The notes under the pieces: model-generated
The model's input: the letters and a program-made list of their open reading frames with translations, nothing else
Told to the model about the DNA's origin: nothing
The model's database searches: none
Part shown: in pieces, positions 1-7,249 of the stretch
Layout: the number at the start of each line of letters is the position of its first letter
How positions within the stretch are numbered: position 1 is the first letter of the stretch
Program-made: the position numbers and the translations under genes
From: Schlesneria sp.
GTDB taxonomy: Bacteria > Planctomycetota > Planctomycetia > Planctomycetales > Planctomycetaceae
Length of the DNA stretch: 57,685 nucleotides
Direction: 5' to 3'
Assembly: GCA_028291515.1 (NCBI GenBank)
Contig: JAQGHU010000070.1
Span: 1 to 57,685 of the forward strand

Positions 1-175
1 GGAGGTTGTGTCACGCGACCCGGAGCGGAGGTTGTGTCACGCGACCCGGAGCGGAGGTTGTGTCATGCGACCCGGAGCGGAGGTTGTGTCATGCGACCCG
101 GAGCGGAGGTTGTGTCATGCGACCCGGAGCGGAGGTTGTGTCATGCGACCCGGAGCGGAGGTTGTGTCATGCGAC
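1..175. repeat. Tandem array of a 26-bp unit
   Basis: Six complete 26-bp units follow one another from base 1, and a seventh breaks off after 19 bases at 175. Each unit begins GGAGGTTGTGTCA and ends CGACCCGGAGC. The first two copies have C, and the later ones T, at the base after TGTCA (CACGCG versus CATGCG), so the array has diverged slightly and by whole units. There are no spacers, so it is not CRISPR. The array starts at the window edge and probably continues to the left. Because 26 is not a multiple of three, open frames through it cycle through all phases and are unlikely to be coding. Confidence 0.95.
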
Positions 176-288
176 ACTCTGTTTCACGTAGCTAATCTCG
201 CCAAAAGATTAGGCCGAAGTCGATGTGCGAACAACTTCAATTTGACGTTCGCCAAAGATCTTGGCAACCTTGGCTACAGCAAACCTAA

Positions 289-350
289 GGTTGTGTCATG
301 CGCTGCCCGCGAAAATCAGATCAGCAGGTTGTGTCAGTTGTGTCATGCAT
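289..350. repeat. Degenerate copies of the GTTGTGTCATGC core
   Basis: The core AGGTTGTGTCATGCG recurs at about 291-305. A doubled version (GTTGTGTCAGTTGTGTCATGC) lies at about 328-348. These are diverged outliers of the tandem array to the left, embedded in sequence that shows no gene. Together with the array they fill most of the stretch before the first gene. Confidence 0.75.
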
Positions 351-377
351 CTGCAGAAGCGTCTTCTCCCGTCTTCC

Positions 378-402
378 AATTGAAAATTTGCATTTTTCAA
401 TT
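378..402. repeat. AT-rich palindrome
   Basis: AATTGAAAA at 378-386 is the exact reverse complement of TTTTCAATT at 394-402, separated by seven bases, and is followed by more AATTTGAAAT-like sequence. This AT-rich island contrasts with its GC-rich surroundings. It lies about 140 bases upstream of the first gene and could be a terminator-like hairpin or a dispersed AT-rich repeat; no promoter could be fixed. The rest of 403-544 shows nothing clear. Confidence 0.6.
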
Positions 403-544
403 CGCAATTTGAAATGTCCCTCCTACCGGTCCTCAGCCGTCCATTCTCCCACGTTCAGTCGACACCCTTCCCCTATTGCCGTAAAGTGAATGGCAGCAAA
501 TTCGTTCGACTGGTGCGGTTGGGGCTGCGAAGGATTCGGCTGCT

Positions 545-2764
545 GTGCAAATAGCTCGTGAGACATCGCCCGCGGATTCTGGCGAGAACTGGATCGACCA
601 GACTCTGTCCCAAGATGCCGACTCGATGGAGCGGGCGCGGGCTCAGAGTTCCTTGGCGGGAGCTCCCCCCGCCGCCGTTCCTGGCTATCGCATTCTGAAG
701 CCGATCGGCGAAGGAAAGTACGGATCGGTCTGGCTGGCTCGTGAGCAGAATACCGGCAAGCACGTCGCAATCAAGTTCTATACGCACCGTCGCGGCGTCG
801 ACTGGTCGCTGCTCGGCCGCGAAGTCGAAAAGCTGGCGGTGCTGTATACCTCGCGCAGTATCGTCGGATTGCTCGCCGTCGGCTGGGATCATGATCCTCC
901 GTACTACGTGATGGAGTATCTCGAGAATGGATCGCTGGCTTCCAGTCTGGCCAGTGGACCGCTGCCGACCGTTGATGCGGTTCGGATCGCGACTCGGATT
1001 TGTCAGGCGCTGGTACATGCTCATGGCAGCGGCATCCTGCACTGTGATCTGAAGCCAGCCAACATCCTGCTCGACCAGGACTTCGAACCGCGGCTATGCG
1101 ACTTTGGTCAATCGCGACTGGCCGACGAGCATAGCCACGCGTTGGGGACGCTCTACTACATGGCACCCGAGCAGGCCGACTTGCGAGCCGTCCCCGATGC
1201 GCGGTGGGACGTTTATGCCTTGGGCGCGCTGATCTATCATATGCTGACAGGTGCCCCGCCCTTCCGGACCGAGGAAAACGACAAGCGGCTCAACGCGGCC
1301 CGGACGTTGAATGATCGACTGAACCTCTATCGACAAATCGTTCGGCAAGGTCCCAAGCCGGTGGCGCACCGCAAGGTGGCGGGCGTTGATCCCCAATTGG
1401 CAGAATTGGTCGATCGGTGCCTGGCTCCGGATGCCTCACGTCGACTGACAAATGCTCAGGCCGTGCTCGACCGGCTGGTGGCCCGAGAACGGTTCCGAGC
1501 AAGACGACCGTTGATCTTGCTGGGCTTGATTCTGCCTCTGCTGCTGCTGTGTGGGATCGCTCCGCTGGCATTGGAGGCGATGAACGATGCGGTTAACACG
1601 GCGCAGTCGAATCTGACCCGACGTGCGATGGAAAGCGATGTGTTGTCCGCCAATCTGCTGGCCGAGAGCATCAAACGAGAACTCGATGATCGCCTGACGG
1701 AACTGGAGGGGATTGCTGCCATTGAAGAACTGCAACAGGCCGTCATTGACTATGCGGACAAACCGAAAGCCGATCGCCGGCCATTGCTGACCCTGCTGGA
1801 TAAATTGAAGGGAAAGAGCGACCAACACCGGCGCTGGGTCGGCCGATCAGACGATGCGAGTTGGTTTTTGTTGGACGCTAGTGGCTATCAACGATGGCGC
1901 GATCCGATGTCGCCCACAGTCGATCGCAACTGGTCTCATCGAGATTACTTTCATGGAGGCGGCTTCGACTTTCCGAAGGACGACGTGCCGGTGGATGTGC
2001 ATGCGATTCGCGAACGCAATGTTTCGATTGCCTATCGAGGAACTTCGACCGGACGCTATGTGGTGGCTCTTTCTGTCCCCGTGTTTGCCCCGAATGACGA
2101 GATGCGAGTGATTGGCGTGTTGGCTCGTACGCTGTCGCTGAGCAGTCTGTTGCAGGACTATGAGAAAAGTTTGCGTTCACAGCGTTCGGACGGGGTGGGA
2201 CGAAAGTTTGCGATCGTCGACAGCCGCGCCCTGGATGGTCGGCGAAAGTGGAACTTGTTGGCCCACGACTGGATGTCAGATGAGCACCTCGCCGCGATCA
2301 AAGGTGATGATATCGCCAAGCTGCAATTGATCGGGGTTGCACCTCCCGCTGTCGTCGAGGACTTGGAGCACTTCGTGCAAAGCTCGCGCTCGGGTGATCC
2401 GACTTACGAGTACGATCGAACACGACATTACATTGATCCTGTGGGGCAGATGGATCACGCGACCTATGGCGGAGTCTGGCTGGCCGCGTTCAGCACAGTT
2501 GGCAATACGGGATGGGTGGCGGTCGTGCAGGAACGCAAAGACGGGGCATTACGAGCGGTTGAGGAACTGCAGTCGCGCATGTTGTCATCGGCGATCGGTG
2601 CCGTGGTGCTCGTGCTGGCCCTGGTGGCCGGATCATGGTGGTTGATCGTGATCGTGCTGAGTGATCGCGGCTTCCGCTGGTTGCGATTCGGTCGCCGTCG
2701 CCACGGTGCTTCGGTCACCCCACAACTGACATCGCTCACCAGCAGAGGGGGCGATAGTGCTTGA
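545..2764 (+). CDS. Membrane Ser/Thr protein kinase with extracytoplasmic sensor domain
   Basis: Predicted 739-residue receptor-like kinase that phosphorylates proteins on Ser/Thr. The kinase domain covers about residues 48-315: glycine loop GEGKYGSV (55-62), ATP lysine in VAIK (K77), catalytic loop HCDLKPAN (D168), DFG (D186) and YMAPEQ. The usual HRD arginine is cysteine, so this is a non-RD kinase that may not need activation-loop phosphorylation. Two membrane spans (about 320-340 and 682-705) enclose a roughly 340-residue loop with a Cache-like (PAS-fold) sensor look, for example SYRGTSTGRY-type and 'GYQRWRDP' stretches; this domain call is inferred. The start is GTG with a weak AAGGA upstream; an in-frame ATG at 626 is the alternative. 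The stop overlaps the next gene by 8 bases, implying translational coupling to the FHA/cyclase. Confidence 0.9.
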   Translation: MQIARETSPADSGENWIDQTLSQDADSMERARAQSSLAGAPPAAVPGYRILKPIGEGKYGSVWLAREQNTGKHVAIKFYTHRRGVDWSLLGREVEKLAVLYTSRSIVGLLAVGWDHDPPYYVMEYLENGSLASSLASGPLPTVDAVRIATRICQALVHAHGSGILHCDLKPANILLDQDFEPRLCDFGQSRLADEHSHALGTLYYMAPEQADLRAVPDARWDVYALGALIYHMLTGAPPFRTEENDKRLNAARTLNDRLNLYRQIVRQGPKPVAHRKVAGVDPQLAELVDRCLAPDASRRLTNAQAVLDRLVARERFRARRPLILLGLILPLLLLCGIAPLALEAMNDAVNTAQSNLTRRAMESDVLSANLLAESIKRELDDRLTELEGIAAIEELQQAVIDYADKPKADRRPLLTLLDKLKGKSDQHRRWVGRSDDASWFLLDASGYQRWRDPMSPTVDRNWSHRDYFHGGGFDFPKDDVPVDVHAIRERNVSIAYRGTSTGRYVVALSVPVFAPNDEMRVIGVLARTLSLSSLLQDYEKSLRSQRSDGVGRKFAIVDSRALDGRRKWNLLAHDWMSDEHLAAIKGDDIAKLQLIGVAPPAVVEDLEHFVQSSRSGDPTYEYDRTRHYIDPVGQMDHATYGGVWLAAFSTVGNTGWVAVVQERKDGALRAVEELQSRMLSSAIGAVVLVLALVAGSWWLIVIVLSDRGFRWLRFGRRRHGASVTPQLTSLTSRGGDSA

Positions 2765-4526
2765 ACTGATCATTCAGGGAACAAAGCCAGCACAGACTCA
2801 GCGCCATCCCCTTCCCTCTGGGACGCGACTGGTGATCGGACGCGAAGCGTCGAACGTCTCGATCCCCTGGGATCCACTGATCTCCCGCAACCATGTTCAA
2901 TTGGATGTACGCCCTGGCCATGTCCAACTGAGCCGACTCCCCAACGCACGTAATCCATTGTTCTTCGGCGGTGAAGCGGTCGATTCCTGCCGCGTAGAGA
3001 TCGGCCAGCATTTCGTGATCGGGTCGACTTCGTTCCAACTGGCTGCGGCGGAGCCGAACGGAACCTCGCTGGCGCAGCCAGTTGAAGAGTTCGCCTTCAA
3101 GCCGCAAGAGCTTCGCAAGATCCGCTACCAGGATCCGGACAATCGGATCGAAGTGCTCACGCACCTTCCCGAGGTGATTGCCGGAGCACGTAGCGACCAC
3201 GAGCTCTTTCATCGACTGGTGAACCTGATGTTGAAGGGTGTCGTGCATGCCGAAGCTGTGGCGATCGTCGCGATCGGCAAGACCGACGATATCCAGATGC
3301 TCCACTGGGAGCGGCGACGTGAGACCGCTGGGACATTCCATCCCAGCCGCCGGCTTGTCGAGGAATCGTTAGAACGTCAGCGAGCCAGCGTGTTGCATAT
3401 CTGGGAACAAGGGTCGCCGCAGCAAAGCGAGCAGACTCTGACGCAGGAATTTGACTGGGCCTATTGCACGCCCGTTCCCGGATTGGCGACGGAACCGACC
3501 GGACTTTACATCGCGGGGCGGATGGGAAAGACCTTCGTTCCGGGAACGACTCTTTCCGATACGCTTCAATTAGAAGCCGATGTCAAATTCACCGAGCTCG
3601 TGGCCGAGATCATCAGCTCGGTGGTTCGAGCGCGGCGATTGGAACGGCAGAAGGCGGGCCTGCGTCAATTCTTCGCACCACCAGTGCTGGCTGCTCTAGG
3701 AGATGAACTCGATACGACGCTGCTGGAGCCAAGCGAGTGCGACATCACAGTCATGTTCTGCGACTTGCGAGGCTTCAGCCAACGTGCCGAAAGCGAAGCG
3801 GGAGATTTGATTGGACTGTTGGAACGAGTCAGCCGGGCCTTGGGAGTGATGACTCATCACATCCTCGAACATGGGGGTGTGACCGGGGACTTTCAGGGCG
3901 ATGCCACGCTGGGGTTCTGGGGCTGGCCATTCCCGTCACCCGATGCAGCCGTGCACGCCTGCCGCGCGGCGCTCGGGATTCGAGCCGCCTTTGCGAAAGC
4001 AGCAGCGACAAAGAATCATCCGCTAGCGGACTTCGCAATGGGGATTGGCATCGCGCATGGTCGCGCTGTCGCTGGCAAGATTGGGACCGCTGAGCAAGTG
4101 AAGGTCACGGTGTTTGGCCCGGTCGTCAACCTCGCCAGTCGATTGGAAGGGATGACCAAACAGCTTCGCGTCCCGATCGTTCTCGATGAAGCCACTGCGA
4201 AGATTGTGCGGTCGCGGCTGCCAGCGACTGAAGGCCGCATCCGCAAGCTGGCCCGGCTATTGCCCTATGGAATCGAGACGCCAGTCGTCGTCAGCGAACT
4301 GCTTCCAGCAGCTGTGGATGAACCCGAACTCTCGGACGCTTTGGTGGCCGAGTACGAGCAAGGGGTTGATCACTTCATCGCTGGGCGTTGGGATCAGGCC
4401 TATCGCTGCCTGCACGGAATGCCTGCCAGCGACCGAGCTCAAGACTTCCTGATGCAACAGATCGTCCTGCACAACCGAACCGCTCCACCCAACTGGGACG
4501 GGACGATTCGATTGCCAAGCAAGTGA
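2757..4526 (+). CDS. FHA domain-class III nucleotide cyclase
   Basis: 589 residues. An N-terminal FHA domain (about 1-100) keeps the phosphothreonine-binding pattern G28-R29, S43 and H46. A central region (about 125-300) resembles a GAF-type domain. The C-terminal class III adenylate/guanylate cyclase domain (about 325-505) has metal aspartates D336 (in FCDLRGF) and D382, and transition-state residues N458 and R462 (in NLASR). The lysine that normally reads the adenine base is replaced by D378 (GDFQGD), while the partner position holds T451, so the product (cAMP, cGMP or another) cannot be assigned. GTG start, overlapping the upstream kinase gene by 8 bases. FHA domains read phosphothreonine, so the coupled kinase is the obvious partner. 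Converges on the next gene with a 9-base gap. Confidence 0.9.
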   Translation: MLELIIQGTKPAQTQRHPLPSGTRLVIGREASNVSIPWDPLISRNHVQLDVRPGHVQLSRLPNARNPLFFGGEAVDSCRVEIGQHFVIGSTSFQLAAAEPNGTSLAQPVEEFAFKPQELRKIRYQDPDNRIEVLTHLPEVIAGARSDHELFHRLVNLMLKGVVHAEAVAIVAIGKTDDIQMLHWERRRETAGTFHPSRRLVEESLERQRASVLHIWEQGSPQQSEQTLTQEFDWAYCTPVPGLATEPTGLYIAGRMGKTFVPGTTLSDTLQLEADVKFTELVAEIISSVVRARRLERQKAGLRQFFAPPVLAALGDELDTTLLEPSECDITVMFCDLRGFSQRAESEAGDLIGLLERVSRALGVMTHHILEHGGVTGDFQGDATLGFWGWPFPSPDAAVHACRAALGIRAAFAKAAATKNHPLADFAMGIGIAHGRAVAGKIGTAEQVKVTVFGPVVNLASRLEGMTKQLRVPIVLDEATAKIVRSRLPATEGRIRKLARLLPYGIETPVVVSELLPAAVDEPELSDALVAEYEQGVDHFIAGRWDQAYRCLHGMPASDRAQDFLMQQIVLHNRTAPPNWDGTIRLPSK

Positions 4527-4535
4527 GATCAGTGG

Positions 4536-5942
4536 CTATGCGTGTTCCCTTTTGGACGAGATGGTCAAGGCGTAGTAGCCAAGGGCCAGCAGCCAGACGA
4601 ATGCATACCACAATGTTACTGAGGTCCATGGCGACTGAAAGTCCAAATTGACCACGAGCATCGTCGCCAGCACTATCGAAGAGAGAACCTGTGCAATGAA
4701 CGGAAACGCGGGATAACAAGGTGTTCGAAATGGGCGGGGCAGATCCGGCTCCAAGCGCCGCAGATTGAACAACGTCTGCATCGAGAGTGGGTAGAGCGTG
4801 ACCGCCCCCATGGCTGCGAGCGTGATCAGGCGTCCGGTGTCAGCGAGGAAGATCGCGGCCACTCCAAGGCAGAAGTTGGCAACGAGTGCCGCGACCGGCG
4901 TCTGTGTTCGAGATGACGTCGTTCCCAAAATACGAGGGAGGAAGCCGGTGCGTCCCATCTCGAAGATGGCTCGTCCGGCAATCAGGATAATGCCGTTCAA
5001 CGAGGCAATCAGGCCCAACCCGCCGATCCCGATCAATAGGTGCGACATCGGATGATCCTTAGTCAGCACCTGTGTTAGTGCCAAGGGGAGAGGGCTATCT
5101 GACGTTGGCGCATTCGGACTGATCGTGACTTGGCCCTGAGTCCCCGGGACGAGGTGATGTGGTGAATAGACGATGCGTTCCCACCCACCAACACTGACCG
5201 CACAGATCATCACTGTGCTGGAAAGGACCACCAGTGTGAACAGTGCTGAGCCGAACCCGATCGCGATGTCGCGTTGCGGATTGCGAGTTTCCTCGGCAAC
5301 ATTCGCGACTCCTTCGATCGCCAGATAGAACCAGACGGCGAAGGGCAATGCGGCCAGGCAGCCTTGCCAACCGTGCGGCCAGGCATTGGCCGTGAAGTTT
5401 GACCACTGAGCGTGCGGTCCCACCAGTCCCGCAAACAGGAGGATCTCACCGACGGCCAGGATGGCGACGATCAATTCGAATGTGGCCGCCTGCTGCACAC
5501 CCCAGATGTTCAGCAGCGTAAAGATCAGATAGCAGACGAGGGCGATCCAGCGAGGGTCGATCTCCGGAAACCAGACCTGCGCATTGGCTCCGACGGCCAT
5601 GGCGATGGCGGGAGGGGCGAAGACAAATTCCATCACTTGAGCGACGCCAGTTAGATATCCGCCGAATCGTCCCAAGCCTCGGACGCCATAGGCAAACCCG
5701 CCACCCGCGCGCGGAATCGCGCAGGCCAGTTCGGCGTAGCTGAACACGAACGTCACATACATCACCGTGACGAACAGGAAGGCGATCAGGAGCCCCAGCG
5801 ATCCTCCTTGCGGAAGCCCGAGATTCCACCCAAAGTACTCGCCTGAGATGACGTAGCCGACACCGAGCCCCCATAGGGTCCACGGTCCCAACGACTTCTT
5901 GAGCGTCGTGGCATCCGAAATCGGCGGCAAGTGCTCAGTCAA
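4536..5942 (-). CDS. APC-superfamily permease, ethanolamine/amino-acid type
   Basis: 468 residues with about twelve hydrophobic segments and the amino acid-polyamine-organocation transporter fold. The N-terminal segment VISGEYFGWNLGL and the loop EETRNPQRDI resemble the ethanolamine-permease branch, so ethanolamine or an amino acid is the likely substrate. No ethanolamine ammonia-lyase or microcompartment gene is nearby, so the substrate is uncertain. Inner-membrane protein, probably proton- or cation-coupled. The best start is TTG at 5942, preceded by GGGGAAAG at suitable distance. It stands alone, convergent with the cyclase gene. The 254 bases to the next gene hold no feature I can support. 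Confidence 0.85.
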   Translation of the reverse strand: MTEHLPPISDATTLKKSLGPWTLWGLGVGYVISGEYFGWNLGLPQGGSLGLLIAFLFVTVMYVTFVFSYAELACAIPRAGGGFAYGVRGLGRFGGYLTGVAQVMEFVFAPPAIAMAVGANAQVWFPEIDPRWIALVCYLIFTLLNIWGVQQAATFELIVAILAVGEILLFAGLVGPHAQWSNFTANAWPHGWQGCLAALPFAVWFYLAIEGVANVAEETRNPQRDIAIGFGSALFTLVVLSSTVMICAVSVGGWERIVYSPHHLVPGTQGQVTISPNAPTSDSPLPLALTQVLTKDHPMSHLLIGIGGLGLIASLNGIILIAGRAIFEMGRTGFLPRILGTTSSRTQTPVAALVANFCLGVAAIFLADTGRLITLAAMGAVTLYPLSMQTLFNLRRLEPDLPRPFRTPCYPAFPFIAQVLSSIVLATMLVVNLDFQSPWTSVTLWYAFVWLLALGYYALTISSKREHA

Positions 5943-6196
5943 GGAATACTTTCCCCATCATTCGACTTGAATTTGAACGTCCTGAACGCAGCATACGTCA
6001 TAGATCAAATCCATTCGAAACCAGTGACCAAGTTCATACTGCAATTGAGGCAATATTTGCGAGTAACTTGCCGCATTCCAAGTTGCATTCGCATCAGCGT
6101 GTGCGCAATATTCTGCGACGATGTCTGAGGTGAAGAGATGCCGCAGCTACAAATGGAACCGTTGTGCAGGATAGCTTAGAAAGTTGTCGATCAAGA

Positions 6197-7249
6197 ATGG
6201 AACAGCGACGATTAATTTTTCGATGTCGTCAAAGCCCGGGTGACGTTGTCATGTTGACTGCCGCCGTCCGCGATCTGCATCTGGCGCATCCTGGCCGGTT
6301 TCTCACCGACATACGCACGACTGCGGACGCGCTCTGGCACAATAACCCTTATCTCACGCCGCTCCGCGAAGATGATCCGACTGTGGAGTTGATGGATGTC
6401 GAATATCCATTGATTCACGAAAGCAACCAGCGTCCTTACCACTTCATTCATGGGTTCGTGCAATATCTGGAGTCGCAGTTGAAGCTGTCGATCCCGGTCA
6501 CGGCATTCAAAGGGGATATCCATCTTAGCGGCGAAGAGAAGAGTTGGATTTCGCAGGTTGCCGAACAGGACTATCACGGACCATTCTGGTTGATTGTCGC
6601 AGGCGGAAAATATGACTTCACGGCCAAGTGGTGGAATCCGACTTCGTATCAACGCGTCGTCGATCACTTTTGGGGGCGGCTTCCGTTCATTCAGGTCGGT
6701 GAACGCGGTCACTGGCATCGCCCGTTATCGCGCGTTCTGGATCTACGAGAAAAGACCGACACCCGGCAGTTTGTGCGACTAGTCCATCATGCCGACGGCG
6801 TGCTTTGCCCTGTGACATTTGCGATGCATCTCGCGGCCGCAGTCGAGACCAAAAGCGGTCGACCGAGAAATCGGGCCTGCGTTGTGGTCGCGGGGGGGAG
6901 AGAGCCGATGCAGTGGGAGGCTTATCCGCACCATCAGTTCATTAGCACGAATGGGGCATTGTGGTGCTGCGACAACGGGGGCTGTTGGAAGTCCCGTTGC
7001 CAACCTGTGGGAGACAATAGTGCTCAAGACAATGACCGTTGCGTACAGCCGATCGTCATCGCACCCGATCTGCAGATCGCGCGTTGCATGGAGATGATCC
7101 GTCCCGAAGATGTCATTCGACGGATCGAGATGTACTATGAAGGGGGAGCACTACAGAGTGCGACCGAGACTGAATGGGCGGCCTTCGAGAAGTTGGTCCC
7201 TGCCACGACCACCTTGGAATCCAGTGCTCCGCCACAGTCGTTGAGCTAG
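6197..7249 (+). CDS. Glycosyltransferase family 9-like (heptosyltransferase fold) protein
   Basis: 350 residues from ATG 6197; an upstream in-frame GTG at 6164 is possible. The N-terminus (LIFRCRQSPGDVVMLTAAVRDL) is the typical opening of GT9 ADP-heptose transferases. WLIVAGGKYDFTAKWW and a later QVGERGHWHRPL segment match the nucleotide-sugar-binding half. A cysteine-rich stretch, WCCDNGGCWKSRC with a further RC about 14 residues on (6961-7045), is unlike classical heptosyltransferases and suggests a metal site or disulfides. Likely role is sugar transfer to an envelope glycan; donor and acceptor are unknown. The 3' end shares CTAG with the stop of the opposing kinase gene. Confidence 0.8.
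   Translation: MEQRRLIFRCRQSPGDVVMLTAAVRDLHLAHPGRFLTDIRTTADALWHNNPYLTPLREDDPTVELMDVEYPLIHESNQRPYHFIHGFVQYLESQLKLSIPVTAFKGDIHLSGEEKSWISQVAEQDYHGPFWLIVAGGKYDFTAKWWNPTSYQRVVDHFWGRLPFIQVGERGHWHRPLSRVLDLREKTDTRQFVRLVHHADGVLCPVTFAMHLAAAVETKSGRPRNRACVVVAGGREPMQWEAYPHHQFISTNGALWCCDNGGCWKSRCQPVGDNSAQDNDRCVQPIVIAPDLQIARCMEMIRPEDVIRRIEMYYEGGALQSATETEWAAFEKLVPATTTLESSAPPQSLS

Noticed and set aside
1-175. A CRISPR array at the left edge
   Set aside because: Units follow one another without unique spacers; it is a simple tandem repeat.
8-412. A 134-residue open frame through the repeats
   Set aside because: It only stays open because the repeat lacks stop codons in that phase; repetitive peptide, no ribosome site.
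4536-5942. An ethanolamine-utilisation locus
   Set aside because: Only a permease resembling that branch is present; no eut enzyme or shell gene in the window.
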